From contig NC_133034.1 in assembly GCF_048771995.1 (NCBI RefSeq), forward strand, positions 5,343,001 through 5,407,000: 64,000 nt of DNA, written 5' to 3'. The notes under the pieces were generated by a model, which was given only the letters and a program-made list of their open reading frames with translations, ran no database searches and had not been told where the DNA came from. Position 1 is the stretch's first letter; the number at the start of each line of letters is the position of its first letter. The stretch comes from Taeniopygia guttata. Its lineage: Eukaryota > Chordata > Aves > Passeriformes > Estrildidae. The position numbers were made by a program, and so were the translations under genes. This document shows positions 12,090-31,460 of the stretch, piece after piece.

Positions 12090-12091
12090 TT

Positions 12092-12397
12092 ACCTCACTG
12101 CACCTTCTAGAGCGAAACGAGATCTGGGAGAACTGTAGAAGGACCTGGGACAAGGGCCTGGAGTGGCAAGATGAGAGGGAATGGTTTCCCACTGCCAGAT
12201 GGGATATTGGGAAAAAATTCTTCCCTGGGAGTGTGGAGAGCCCATGGCACAGGTTTCCCAGAGAAGCTGTGGCTGTTCCATCCTTGGACAGGGCTTGGAG
12301 CAACCTGGGATAGTGGAAGGTGTCCCTGCCCATCACAAGGGATAAAAATAGATAATCTTTAAGGTCCCTTCCCACCCAAACCTGATTCTCTAATCTC
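12092..12397 (+). mobile_element. CR1 LINE 3' fragment, plus orientation
   Basis: Matches the sense CR1 3' end: gatattgggaaaaaattctt, cccagagaagctgtggctgt, gcaacctgggatagtggaag and gtcccttcccacccaaacct, ending in gattctctaat. It is 5'-truncated and directly abuts the pentanucleotide array. Confidence 0.9.
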
Positions 12398-15177
12398 GTC
12401 CCTTGGGAAATTGTTCCTGTTCACATCCAGCTCCAGACCAGCTCTTGCATGTGGTCAGACAGCGCTGGCACTCCTGGCACGGAGCAGAGACCATGGCACC
12501 ATCGCTCCATATCGTGTAATTAACAGTGGGAATCACACAAGAGAATGAACATTGCTGCAGATCAAGATTCCTCCAGGAGATATGGGAGCCCAAGGTGCCA
12601 GATCATTGCAGGGTTTTAAATCCAGCTGGACTCTGGCATGCCTGTGGCTCCCCTGCAAACTCCAGTTGGTACCACAGGGATCCAGGAGCCAGGCTTGCAT
12701 CACCCTGGCCAGAGTGGGAACTCCAGGCTCCCGATCCTGTACACTGCCTCTGCATGAGAAAGGGATGCTTTTCCAGAGTGCCACAGACACGAAGCACAGG
12801 GAGCAATCCATGTGCCAAAACCCGCTCATAAAAACCTGCCTACAGAGTGACTTTAAATACCCAGTGCACCGAGAGGAACAAATCCCCCCAGGATCAGAGG
12901 AGCTGGATGCCTCACTGCCTGCAGGTGTGCATCTCACCCTCGCTCAGCTCAGCTCCGTTCTCATGCTGGGCCAGCCCTTGCCTGTCCTTGCTCAGCCTCT
13001 CCAAGGCTCTGATCCTATAACTTGGGAGTTGATATCCCACGCTGCTGTTTGCCAGCTCCTCACTGGGTCCTGCTCTCAGGATCCAGCCCTGCTGCCATCC
13101 TGCCAGCAGCTCATCTGGAGCAGGCTGCCTTCTGCAGCCAGCAGGGATGTTTTGCTTCCAGCCCCTCTCCTGGAGCCTGGGACCAGATTTAACAACGTTC
13201 CTGAGCAGCGCGTGGTGCTGCAGAGCCCCAGCTGGTGCCAGGAGTCATGGTTTAAATAACACACAGTAAATATTGGAACAGCCTGAGCTGCGGAGAACTC
13301 CTCAGACACCAGTTTCTAAGGATGATCTAATACATTTCTTGGACTCGCTCATCCTTCTCATTACTCTTCTGCATTTTTCCCCCTCCTATTTTTCTTCCCT
13401 CCCATTGAAATGTTTTGGTTTTCTTCTTTTATTTTTTTTCACTGCTTGAGTCTCTAAAATATGCAGCCATGGCAACCGGCTGGAGGAGCGAATTCCCCTG
13501 GTCCGCCTGCATGTCCTTGGGGTCTGGTGGGGAGCGAGGGGGTGAATTCCAGCCATTCCCTCTCGCCGGGAGCAGTGTTTAGTAAACACAGGGCAGCACA
13601 CATGTGCTAACCCCTGCCCGGCTCTGCCAGCTCGGGAAAGGCTTTTCTGCAGGCTGAGCATGTCTCCCCCGATCCCCCTGGAGCAGTGGCACCCTCTCCC
13701 CAGCACCCTCTGGGCTGGCATTCTTTGGGAGCAGCATGGGGAGGAATGCAAGCCCCTGGCATCCGGACAGGAGCTGACATTCCCGGCCCTGGGCTGAAGA
13801 ATGTGGACATAGTGTCCGCTCCAAACTCCAGCACTGGAGTTCATTCACCCTGGAGGAGGGGGATGCTGGGATCTGGGCAGGACTCGGCCCCTGGTGACCC
13901 AGCTGCCATAACCTGGGGGTGATGGTCTCCTCTGTCGCTTCCAAGCATCTCTCCACGTCATGCCATGGCATCTGGGGACTCGTTCGTCCTTGTTTTGGTG
14001 GCTCTGTGGCCTCTGCCCCTCAAGCTGCAGCTGTGTCAGCTTTTTCTTGGAAAAGCTGGGGGAACATGAGGATGCTGCTGGCTAAGGATTTGGGTTCAAG
14101 GCAGCAGGCAGCTCTGACTTTGGAGAAGCCAAACCCATCTCGGTGAGCTGCTGGCAGAGAAGACCAGCAATTAGGGACCAGCACCCCGGTTTGATGGGTG
14201 TTACTTGAAGACCTGGAAAAGGCAGTGCAGGCTGAATGTATTAACCAAAGTCAACTTGTTTTAGTGCCTGTAATGTGGCAGGAACCAGAACTGAGTGTGA
14301 ATTTAAGCCCCAGGCCCATAGCTGGTTTTCAGCTCATCTTTCCAAGGCAAACACGCTGCTCTAATTCCCCCTGCCCCTCTGACACACCCGGCGAGGGCTA
14401 TTTATACACTTTACAATGTTACACACTGCTAGGATTACTGCATGGCATCCAGGCTGTTGGGAGCAGGGTCCCACGAACCAGAATAGTTTTGCATTAGTAC
14501 AGTTCTCCCCAGTTCCGAGGTCTGACACTAAATACAGTGGGGTTACTCACCATTTACTCCGGCTGGATTGTGTGGGGCTTTGTGGATTAAAATAGCAAAA
14601 CTTCAGCACTAACAGCGATACAACATGGTTCAGGCTGAAAGATCCCCACTGATTCACCACCCTGTTACATCAGCATTTCAACACCAGGAAATGCTGCTCA
14701 TTCCAGACATTTTGGAGGACTGTGAAGCCCCGAGATTGCAGAGAGGCTGAGAAAGTTGGGGAGTTTTGAAAGAATTCGTGGAATTTTTGCATAAAATCTG
14801 AATACAAGAGGAGAGTTTCCCCTAGCCCATGGGTAACTGTTTGAGAACAGATAAAATAAAAGAAGGCATCACAAAATCTGCCTTGGTTGTGCTCCTGGGG
14901 AGGGGGTGGGCGCAGCAGCATTCCCAGCCCGCTGTGCCAGGAACCTCGGGTGCAGGACCGCAGGCTGACCCGGCAGCATTCCCGGCACAGGCTCCATACC
15001 TCCCTACCTGCCAGCCTCTGGAAGGGCTCCAGGTGTTGCACAAAAGCAAAGCAGCAGCAGTTTGTTGCAGAACTTGCAGGAAGAGGCAGCTCTTGCCTCG
15101 GCACGTTGGAGCCAGCCAGCATTTTCTAGTCATGCTCTGAAAGCAGGGAGCACATGGGGTTACCTGGCAGGAGGGAA
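12398..15177. other. Intergenic DNA, no gene seen
   Basis: Moderately GC-rich unique-looking sequence with many short open frames on both strands and no domain, splice chain or family that I recognise. The frames overlap each other antisense, the usual sign of GC-driven chance frames. Confidence 0.6.
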
Positions 15178-15545
15178 TCATTGAATCTCAAAGTGATTTG
15201 GGTTAAAAAGGGACCTTAAAGCACATCTCATTCCACCCCTGCCATGGGCAGGGACACCTTCCACTAGCCCAGGTTGCTCCAAGCCCCATCCAACCTGGAC
15301 ACTTCCAAGGATCCAAGGGCAGCCATAGCTTCTCTGGGCAGCCTGTGCCAGGCCTAACCACTCTCACAAGGAAGACTTTTTTCTCAATATCCCACCTAAC
15401 TCTGCCCTCTGTCAACAGGAAGCCATTCCTCCTTGTCCTGTCCCTCCATGCCTTTGTTCAAATTCCCTTTTCAGCCCTCTCGGAGCCTCTTTAGGCACTG
15501 GAAGGCTGCAGCTGGGTAACCCCAAAGCTCTCTCTTCTCCAGACT
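15178..15545 (-). mobile_element. CR1 LINE 3' fragment, minus orientation
   Basis: Reverse-complement CR1 tail (gggttaaaaagggaccttaa), then ccatgggcagggacaccttc, ttgctccaagccccatccaa, cttctctgggcagcctgtgc, ttctcaatatcccacctaac and ccttgtcctgtccctccatg. Confidence 0.9.
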
Positions 15546-18500
15546 GTTTTATGGTGGCAGAGCTCACCCTGGAATTCTCCTGCTTTGTCAACCCAGGATT
15601 TTGTTCCCTGGCCTGTGAGTGAGATGTGGCAGTCGGGGCATGCAGAGCTGTGCCTCAGTTGTGCACACATGACTGTGTGTGTGTGTGTAGGCAGCCAGAA
15701 GGATCCACAGCACCACAGGAGCCTGTATGCTCAGGATCCCATCCCTAAGTGTTGGTGCCGTGGTCACCCCAAGGATCCCTAGTTCTAGCTCTGAGAATCC
15801 CCGGTGCTGCAGCCAGGAGAGGTTGTGGAGCTGGAAGTGTTCCAGCTTTGTGTGGGAATCCAGGGCTTCCCTCTGTCTGCCTTTGGAAGGCCTGGGACCC
15901 TGGCAGGGGTCAGGAACCCCCCTGGACAGAGCCCCCACAGACACTGGCTGTGATCTCTGTCCATGGAAAAGAGTTTTCAATCTTACAGGATGAATTACAA
16001 GCTCTGAGTGTTTGGTATGAGTAATAATTAAGTGTGGTACAGGTGCAAAAGTAAAATTTTAGGTTTCTAGATAAGGTGTTCAAAGGGGACAAGATGGAGG
16101 AAATTGGGTGTGTCTTGTCCTTTTCCTCCTTCTTCATGCCCTCCATGTTTCACTGCAGTGTTGGCATTTTTCTATTGGTTTAGGCTGGGGACACACTGTT
16201 CAACGTAGGTGACAGATATTGGCACGTTATTGTAAATCCAGCACAGGTAGTTTCTGGTATTTAATGTTTGTACCATCCCACTGAGGGCAGAGCCCCACAC
16301 GCTGCCCTGCAGGACAGAGCTGCGGCAGGGCAGCAGAACATGTTAGAGATAAACAGAATAAACAACCTTGAAACCAGCACAGACTAATTATGGCTTCTGC
16401 TTTGGCAATGGGGCAGAAAGACAGAGACTTTCTACAATCTCGGAATCATCAATAGCACAGATTCCGACAGCTTTGGGGCTGTTTTCAGTGTTCTCCCACC
16501 TGGCAGGGCAGCAGCCTTCAGGGAGCACTGGGAGTGGGGATGGACCATGGACTGGAGATGGTCTTCGGACCACGGGAGTGGGGATGGTGTTGGGTGGAGC
16601 ATGAAGAGCGTGTGGTTTGGAAGGGCTGGGACTGGCTCTCCTGCCTGGAAGCAGGCAGAGGCCGAGGGGGTGGTGGGATGGGATGACTGTCTTGCTTCAC
16701 CACAGAATGACACTTTCTCCAAGCTCTCTCCAAGCCTCCCAGGCCAGCCCATGGTGCAGCAGTCTCAGGGGAGACATCCATTCCCATTCACTCCTGTTCT
16801 CCTGACCACAAAGCCATGAGCTGGCTCCCTGAGCTCTGCTGCAGCCATGGCACATATCCCTCTTTTCCATGGGTTTTCTCCTCCCTCACAGCTGTTTTGG
16901 ACCCTGCAAACTGGAGTGGGTTTTCCTACATTGTGTGCCCAGCTTCCCTCACACTCTCCTGGATGCAGCTCTGTGGCAGGGCAGGGAGTCACTGCCAGCA
17001 GATGCCTGGCATAGAAGAGGAGGACAGCAGGGATTGCACCCTGCAAGCAGCCGTAAACAAGAGAGCAGAGTGCAAAAAACTCCTGGAATTTGCAATCCAG
17101 TCTTCCTGATTTGCCAGTGAGCCCTGTGCTGGGTGCTGGGCAATGCTGAGCATTCCTCCCCACTGATCCATGGGCATTCCCAAACCATGATGGCTCCAGG
17201 CACTGCTCAGCCTTGGAGCCACCTGAACATGGGGAAGGAAAGCAAGGCTGCTGATTAAACAGACACAAAACTGAGGGAGAGGGGGAGAAAAAAGGACGGA
17301 AGAGGAAGGAGCAAGGACCAAAATATTTGGGCTTTTGGGCAGGATGAGCTGTGTTTGGGCCACGGGGACGGAGCTGCCTGGGTGCTGGGGACACATTTGA
17401 CTCTGCAGGGACACAACCCAAAATAGCTGCCATGGGGTAACGTCTCCATGGGGGCTCTATTCCAGGATGGAGCCACTCCTGGTCTGGGCATGGGGCAGCA
17501 GCTCAGGAATAGCCTCAGCTGGCCAGGGCAGCCCTGGTGTGCTTAGAGACAACCACGAGCATCTTCCTTGCTTGTATGTATCCAGCATTCCTCAGGGAGG
17601 GCCAGGGAGAGGGACCAGCCTGCCAGTTTTCCATCTGATTTCATTTTCTTAGAATTTCCTCTGATGGTTCCATTTTATTTTTTTTTTCTCTAATTCCACT
17701 TTTTTTTTTTTTTTTTTTTTTGAGGCAGCTGGAAAAAATAATGTTTTGGTTGCCTTGGAAACACGCTCCTAAACTTTTGGTAGATCCAAGACATGCCTGG
17801 AGTTCCAGGATGGCCAGTCAGGGTGGTGGGGGCTTGCCCTCCCTTCCCAAAAGTGGCAGGAGCTGCTCTCCAGTGACTCTGGACACACGTGGCCCTGACC
17901 TACCCTCTGTCCCGACCCCTGTTTACTCGGCAAATACAACATTGCTTACAAATTCCTGGGACATGCCATGGGATCTCTAGGCTGGGTAGTGTTACTTCAT
18001 GCTGGACCCTATACAAGAGGAAAAAAAAAAAAAATACAAACCAGGATCACACTTTAAGGCTGTAAAAATGCGGGTGGGAATATTTTCCAGCCTGTGTCAT
18101 TTTCCATCAAGGTCGAAATTCACATTCTGCCTTTCTCTGTTTGTGTTTTTCTCCCTGAAACTTGGAAAGTTTTTATTATTCTCCAGCTTTCTCGAATGAA
18201 AAATTAGGAAATTCAAGGAAAGTGGTTCTCCCCTCACCATGTTTCAAGGAAACTTTGTACATATACAATTTCAAGTGTCAAGAGTTAAAACTTTCCTTTG
18301 GCTTGAAGCCAAATGTTTTCCCAAAAATTCAGTATTTCTGTGATTTTCTGGGAAAGTGGGATATGGGCCCCTTCTCTTTCCTTAGCCAACATACATTCTT
18401 AAATGCTTGTTTATTCAGAAGAGTTTCAGCTCCAAAGGGGGGAGGAGAGGAAAGGAAAATCACAATGAAATGTTTCCCTGCAGTGGGCAGAGAAACCAAA

Positions 18501-19070
18501 CATCCAATTTTTCCTGGAAGGAAGAAGACAAGTTTTTTTAATTAAAAAGAAAAAAAAAACAAAAAAAAACCCAAAACACCCCAAGGCACTTCTGTATGAG
18601 AAAACACTTGAAACTGAAGTTTCACTTGAAATGGCCTGAGCAGCATTAGTGTGCAATGACTCTGTACTGGGAGAGAGAGACCTGCAAAATGAAGTTGGGT
18701 GGGTTTTAAAGGCTTTCCCTGCCTGGAGTGATGGCTCCAGCCACCTCCATCTCCTGCAGCTGGATGTCGTTTCCCCCTCCAGCCGAGGAAGTGCCCTTTC
18801 CAAACCCCTTTGCTTCCAAATGAGCTTCTAATGACCACAGTTTTTCTCCATCCAGTTAATTAATCCCTGATTCCCTCCAGATATTATTCCAGAGCATGTT
18901 GCACTCTGTGGTGGGACATGGCCCATCACCCCAGGGACTTGCCCTTCAATCCATGCTGAGTCCAGCCCTGTGTGCCAGGACCTGCCAAAAACCTCTCAAA
19001 TTTTCCTGCTGCTGCCAAACTCAGCAAGCAACCAAAAAAAAACCTGCCATTAGATCTAGCAGGATGGTCC
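15546..19070. other. Intergenic DNA, no gene seen
   Basis: Contains a short GT run (about 15673-15690), a 21-base poly-T run at 17701-17721, short A runs near 18020 and 18550, and otherwise unremarkable sequence. No recognised coding exon or RNA gene. Confidence 0.6.
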
Positions 19071-19425
19071 TTTCCTTTCCTTTCCTTTCCTTTCCTTTCC
19101 TTTCCTTTCCTTTCCTTTCCTTTCCTTTCCTTTCCTTTCCTTTCCTTTCCTTTCCTTTCCTTTCCTTTCCTTTCCTTTCCTTTCCTTTCCTTTCCTTTCC
19201 TTTCCTTTCCTTTCCTTTCCTTTCCTTTCCTTTCCTTTCCTTTCCTTTCCTTTCCTTTCCTTTCCTTTCCTTTCCTTTCCTTTCCTTTCCTTTCCTTTCC
19301 TTTCCTTTCCTTTCCTTTCCTTTCCTTTCCTTTCCTTTCCTTTCCTTTCCTTTCCTTTCCTTTCCTTTCCTTTCCTTTCCTTTCCTTTCCTTTCCTTTCC
19401 TTTCCTTTCCTTTCCTTTCCTTTCC
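19071..19425 (-). repeat. (TTTCC)n = (AAAGG)n pentanucleotide array
   Basis: 71 perfect TTTCC units with the purine strand on the minus strand. The repeat family is close to the array at 11.7 kb but the orientation is opposite. Poly-serine/phenylalanine and Lys/Gly/Glu open frames across it are repeat artefacts. Confidence 0.97.
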
Positions 19426-19577
19426 TCCCCTTTCCTCCCCTTTCCCTTTCCCCTTTCCCCTTTCCCCTTTCCCCTTTCCCCTTTCCCCTTCCCCCTTCCC
19501 CCTTCCCCCTTCCCCCTTCCCCTTTCCCCTTTCCCCTTCCCCCTTCCCCCTTCCCCCTTCCCCCTTCCCCCTTTCCC
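19426..19577 (-). repeat. Degenerate CCCCTTT / CCCCCTTC pyrimidine tract
   Basis: Directly continues the TTTCC array, with units drifting through TTTCCTCCCC and CCCCTTT to CCCCCTTC. It looks like an older, diverged part of the same array, or a neighbouring 7-mer array. Confidence 0.9.
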
Positions 19578-19857
19578 TGGTCCAGGGAAGCTTTCAAAGG
19601 GAGGATGAGGAGGCAGAAAAGGGAAGGAAGGAGTCTCAGACCTGTCAGGGGACCTGTGGAGGGAACCAGGGAATGCCTGCTGCCTGCAAGGGCTGGATGG
19701 GCAGGCTGTTCTCGTGTCCCTCTCAGCTCCCAGCTGCCCACACCATTCCTGAGCCCACCTTCCAGCTCCTGGGCGTGCAAAGTGAGGAAGCAGCATCCCA
19801 CATCCCTGCCCCAGATGTCCGTGTGAGCTGCACCCACTGGAGCCCTCCCAATGCCTT

Positions 19858-20078
19858 CAGCATCCCTGGCCACCTCCAGCATCCCCAGCACCTCAATGAT
19901 CCCCAGAATCTCAAGGATCCCCAGCATCTTTGAGCATCCCAAACCTCCTCGAGCATCCCCAGCACCTCCAGAATCCCCAGTGCCTTCAGCATCTGCATCC
20001 TCCTCTGGCATCCCCAGCTTCTCAAGCATCCCCAGCCTCCTCTGGCATCCCTAACGCCTCCTTGAGCATCCTTAGCTC
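19858..20078. repeat. Degenerate ~21-bp minisatellite (CATCCCCAGCACCTC type)
   Basis: About ten imperfect copies of a unit near catccccagcacctccagaa (catccccagcttctcaag, catccccagcctcctctgg and similar). It stays open in several frames on both strands, which explains the repetitive open frames here. Confidence 0.8.
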
Positions 20079-23004
20079 CTCATGCAGGGAAGAAGAGATG
20101 AGCAGGATGCCCAGCAGGCCAGATCCTGCCCAGCACTGGGGAGGGTGAGGAGCAGAGACAGCCAGGGAGCTCATCCGCCTGGTTTTTCAAGGTCACAGAG
20201 GTGGTGGGAAGGAAAGAAAAGAGAGCAAGGAAAAAAAAAAAAAATTGACTCAGAAACCGCAGGGAATTTTTTGCCTTTTTAGAATACTGGGAAGAGAAAA
20301 AATAGCCGCAGTTATTCAAAGCATCCAGGATAATAACAGCCTGTTTACTGTTTGCATGCAAAGATGGCAGGCAGGCAGCACAGCGCAGGGAAGAGGAATG
20401 AGGAATTGGCCGCGCTCGCACCGCGGCTCCCACCGCTTCTGCTGAGCCCAGCAAAGGCCCGGGGTGATCCCGGCTGGGGGAGCAGAGCTGGGCAGCCCCA
20501 CCGGGACACCTGGACTGTCCCCACCCGCTAAGGAAGGCTTTCAGGTGGCCCTGGCTCTGGGGACGATGGGCAGGGAGCATGGAGCTCCCAAGCTGGAACA
20601 TGCTCCAAGGCTGAGTGGATGGAGCGTCCCGGAGGGTGTCATGGCCAACCCCTAAAAACAACCCCCATCCCACCATCCCATCCCTGCCACAGACGCATCC
20701 CCACACCCCTCGCAGGGTCGGGGGAAGCCAGGGGGACGCGGTCTGAGGACGAAGGGATACAGAGATGGAAGACAGAAGGGTGCAGGGTCAGGGAAATGCA
20801 AAAATCAAGACACGTTGGTGTTCTGAAGGGAGGGACACCTTGGGTGGCCCCATTCTGCAGTGGAATGCAAATCCCAATGAAAGGAATTCGGGAAGGGAGC
20901 GTTGACCCCCTGGCAGAAGAAAGCCCGGGGGGCACCCATCAACAAACTCTGGACACAGAGAGGAGCCTGGAAGGCTGGGGGACCTCCGGGTAAGGGGTGG
21001 GATGAGAGAGGGAGGGAGGGGGAAGGGAAGGGTTCAGCAGGACCAGCGGGGAGAGCTTCATTCCTGCCGGTCCGACGAGCAAGCCGGGACTTGAGGCGAG
21101 AGAAAGCACCCGGTTTGCCTGACTGGTTTGCTGGGAAGCGGCTGCAGGGCCGGCCCACAGCCTTGCCAGACTTCCCCCACGAGGATTGGGATTATTTGGA
21201 AGAGAGGGGTGAAATTTCCTTTCTCCCAAATTCCAGGGAGGATTTTTTTTTTTTTGGTTTTTAGCAGTTTTCCATACAAAGGAGAGTGTGATGAGCTTGT
21301 CTCTCCCCATTCAGCTCTAGCATTCAGCAAGTGGAAAATGAGTGGGGATGCACGAGAAAATGAGGAGGAGGAGCAGGGCCCACAATGGACATGCCGAAAT
21401 TCAAGGATGCTCCAAGGAGCCGAAGTTCCAATGTTCTCCAAAGAGAAACAAGGAAAAGCAGGAACCACAGCTGCAGAGAGGCCACTGTGGTGTGGCACCA
21501 AGGGAATGAGGGTGTTCCTGGCTGGGAATGGGGCTTGGTGGACAGCCAGGGAGCCCCAAGGAGATCCTTGGCCTTGTCCCAGCCCACTGTGACCACAGAG
21601 GGACCAGAACTCCCCAGACAGCCCTGGAGCAGCAGAGCCATCTCCCTGTCACCCACAAGAGCTGCTGCCCTGGGATAGGGCATGCCACCCAAAGCCACCA
21701 AAGTGACACTGGTGGCACTTGGAGCAGAGCCTGCTGGCCCTTTCCCATCTCTCCAGGGAGGCGGGTGTGCAGCCCACAGGAGGAGTCTCATCCAGGTGCC
21801 AGCCCAGCCAGCAGCTCTGCAGGCACCTCCAGCATCCCCTGCCAAGGCCTGGGAGCCCTGTGTCCTAGCCAGGATGCAGGGATGCAGGGACACAGGTATG
21901 TGGAGGTGAAGGACACAGGAGCAGAAGGATGCAGAGCTGCAGGGACACAAGGACGCAGAGATCACGGGGATGGGAGCAGGAGGTTTGCCTGCCACCTGGT
22001 ATTTCAGCTGTGCCATGGTGACAGGGACATGGGATAAAGGACAGACATGGGATAAAGGACAGTGGGGCCAGGCAATGCCTGGTGAAATCCAGGGAGCCGG
22101 TGTGGGAAGGGCAGACGGAAATGCCTGTGGGGACAGAGCAGGTGATAACCCACCCCCACAGCAGCTTCCATGGCCAAGGTGTGCAGCTCCTTTGGGATGT
22201 TGCTCTGGCTGAACAGCATCCCTACCAAAGCACACAGCTCCTGAAAAGTGTGGCAGGAGGAGCTGGGACCTCCTGCTCTACCTGCTGGATTTAGGAATCC
22301 TTTCCCTACAGCCCAATTCCTGTATCCACAGGTGGGCTTTGTACTTTTTTCTGACTGCCAGAGACTGAGAGCCCTGGGGATGAGGATCAATGGGCAAAGC
22401 TCTCAACAGGAGCCCATTCCCTAAATCCCTGGTCCCAGAAAGCTCCCTGCAAACAGCCAGACCTGCAACCAGGCCACTCTGCATCCGGATTTGGGTAAAT
22501 AAAGCATGGGGTGTGAGAGCTGCGGTATGCCAGGAATGCTGCCGGCCTTCCCGGGCTCTGAAGCGGCCGGAGCTGGGGGAGGCAGGGCAGGTACAGCCCT
22601 GGCTGGAGGCCACCAGAATCCCCCAGACATATTCCCGACCTCAGCAGTTCCCTGTGAGCTTCCCATCCTGTTCTTCCCATTCCTGGCCCTATTTCAGGGT
22701 CCTTTTCAGCCTTCTGCATGGGCAGAGATGATTTTCCTGCTTGCAACACCCAGGAGAAGCCACTGGTGCATAGGAGGATCCCAGCTCCAAGACTCTCATT
22801 GCTCCAAGTCTCCCTAACCTGCTCCTCGGGGATGGAGACCCGTCTCACAGCCATAGAAAGACCCAAATTTTCATTTTTTTAGCCATACTTCTTCCAGATT
22901 CCTGAGTGGGATGCTTGGGGCTCAGCTGGGATTCAGCATCACTGTCCCACCATGACCAGTGAGCCTCAATGGAACCTGGCCAGGAATCGCTATCCTTGAG
23001 TTTT
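20079..23004. other. Intergenic DNA downstream of AMOTL2, no gene seen
   Basis: Contains an A run at about 20231-20243, a T run at 21243-21255, a loose gatgcagggacacag-type minisatellite at about 21870-21975, and two copies of acatgggataaaggacag at 22026-22062. Many GC-driven open frames; none recognised. Confidence 0.6.
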
Positions 23005-23140
23005 GAAAACCATGTAGACGTGGTACTTGGGGACATGGTTTAGTGGTGGCCTTGGCAGTGCTGGGTTAACAGTCAGGCTTGATGATCTTGAAGTGTTTTT
23101 CCAACCTAAACAGTTCCATGATTCCATGGTTCCATGGAAG
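23005..23140 (+). mobile_element. CR1 LINE 3' tail, plus orientation
   Basis: Sense CR1 end: acatggtttagtggtggcct, tggcagtgctgggttaacag, gatgatcttgaagtgttttt and ccaacctaaacagttccatg, with the terminal short repeat attccatggttccatgg. Confidence 0.85.
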
Positions 23141-23899
23141 AGCTGGCAGCAAAACTGATTTCTGATGCTGTTGTTCCGCATAATCCAAGTTCAAACACCA
23201 TTGCAGAGTACAAGAGCTGCTGGTCCCCTGGGACAGCAGGATAACCAAGATGAGCTCCCAGTTGATGCCAAGGGGTGGCAAAAAGAGAAAGCCTTGGCCT
23301 GGCTGGAGATGGCAGAGTCCCCAGGGATGTTCTCTTGGAAGCATTAACACCACAGTAATTAGAATATAAAAATCCAACCCCTGGAAAACTTCTGGTCTTC
23401 TGGAAGACCAAGGAGCCAGGCAGAGTGGGAAGGGCTTGGAAATGGCTGACAAAGCCAAGGAGAGCTTGGGAACCAGGGCCATCCATGCAGGAAGACATCA
23501 GGGAGTCCCTGTGGCAAGGGCTTAGGAGGTTTTGTGAGGAAGAGGAGGATCCCATCAGGATGCAGTTATGGGATGCAGAGATCAAGGACAGCAGGTACAA
23601 GGACTGAGGAGGACACAGGGATGCAGGGATACCAGAGCAGGAAGGAAACTACAACACTTTTAGGTAACTCCATCCTTTTACCCCATGAAAGTGAGGGGAA
23701 TGGGATCCCAACGGGATTTTGAAGAATGCAGAAATGCTCTTGAGCATTTTTCCCCTCTCCCATGCAGCTGCACCCCAAATCTCTCTGCCCTGGGGAGCTG
23801 GGATGGACCTGTGAAGCAGGGAGTCAGCACTCCCAGACCCTCTTCCCCTGGTGGCACCTCCATGTCTCTGCATTGTATGGAAAAAAAGAGAATCTGTTG

Positions 23900-25013
23900 A
23901 TCAGTATTCGTTTTTTTTTATTAAAATATTGTTATACCAAGTGGAATGCTACAGCAATCTCGGTATAGGGTGGCATAACGAAACAGCCAGGTTTATGTTT
24001 AAATACTTAAAGATAACTTAAAACGCACAAACGAGAACTTGTCGTCTTTGGCAGGAAAAAAAGTTCACAGCACGAAAAAAAATACTTAAAAAGAAATACC
24101 AATATTAATATAAAATATATTAAGTCATGGGGTTTGGGGTTTTTTTTCCTCTTTCATAATTTTTGTTTCTTTTCCATTTTGTAAACAATGCACAAGAACC
24201 GAACGCATTTTTTACGTGTCTGGGGAGAGAAAAATAAAAAATGCAGTTGGCCAGCAAATGCACATGTTGAAAGGGGAAAGAAATAAAGAAAAATATATAT
24301 ATTTACATGAAGGACAAGGATGGGAAGCTCCGAGGAGCGGGATGTCAGCGCTGGCTACGGGCAGAAGCCAGCTGCCAGTAGCCGGGGGATGCAGCCAGGA
24401 GAAGAGCAGCACATCCTGCCACCTCCATCAGCATCCTCAGAGCCCTTCACCTCTGCTTTTCCTCCACCCTCCATCCCCTCCACTGTCATTTTTGTTTCAC
24501 TGTCACCCCATCACAAAGCCCTCGCCCACCCATGACAAAAACCCAGAGTGATGGAAGTTTGGTGCTCCCAGTGCTTGGCTTGGCCACGTGGATCCAGGTG
24601 GTCGATGGGACCCGCAGAGGATCCCTCCCAGCTCTGCCCTCGTGCAGAGACTTCAGCTTGTGGGTACAGTTCAGGCGATCAGAGAGGGATTTTGGAGTCG
24701 GAAGCCAAGCACCTGGGTCTGTGCAGATGGCCAAGACCCAGAAGTGGGAGCTGTGATGGGGATGAAGTTGGGATAGAGCCAGGGTGGGGATGAAGCCACC
24801 GCGGGGTCCCCGGGCTCCAGTGCGCCCTGCGCAGCCAGGGACCCATGTGGGCGCCGAGGGGGACAGTGACCCTCCCACACCCCGGAGTCACAGCTGAGAC
24901 CGGCCGAGGGCACTCCGCTGAGCTCCCGGCTCGGCCCCTCCTTCCCAGATGCTTCTCCATCCTGACATGCTGGCAGGAGGGGTGGAGAGGCCACCGTGCA
25001 GCCCTGGGTGGCC
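23900..25013 (-). other. AMOTL2: AMOTL2 3' untranslated region
   Basis: Runs from the AMOTL2 stop codon (25016-25014) to the presumed cleavage site just past AATAAA at 23922-23917, about 1.1 kb. The distal 400 bp (23900-24300) is AT-rich, in contrast to the GC-rich coding exons, which is typical of a conserved 3' UTR end. The cleavage position is inferred. Confidence 0.75.
23917..23922 (-). terminator. AMOTL2: AMOTL2 poly(A) signal AATAAA
   Basis: Minus-strand AATAAA (plus tttatt), followed about 25 nt downstream by a U-rich element (minus TTCTCTTTTTTTCC at about 23880-23893). It is the first canonical hexamer with a suitable downstream element past the stop codon that I noted. Confidence 0.75.

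Positions 25014-31458
<6,445 letters not shown>

Positions 31459-31460
<2 letters not shown>

Noticed and set aside
11242-12375. Long open frames on both strands over the AAGGG array (up to 377 codons)
   Set aside because: A pentanucleotide repeat without stop codons keeps frames open in any phase; flanks are CR1 fragments.
18896-20029. 345- and 367-codon open frames over the TTTCC array and the following minisatellite
   Set aside because: They are poly-LSFPF and KERKG artefacts with no protein family.
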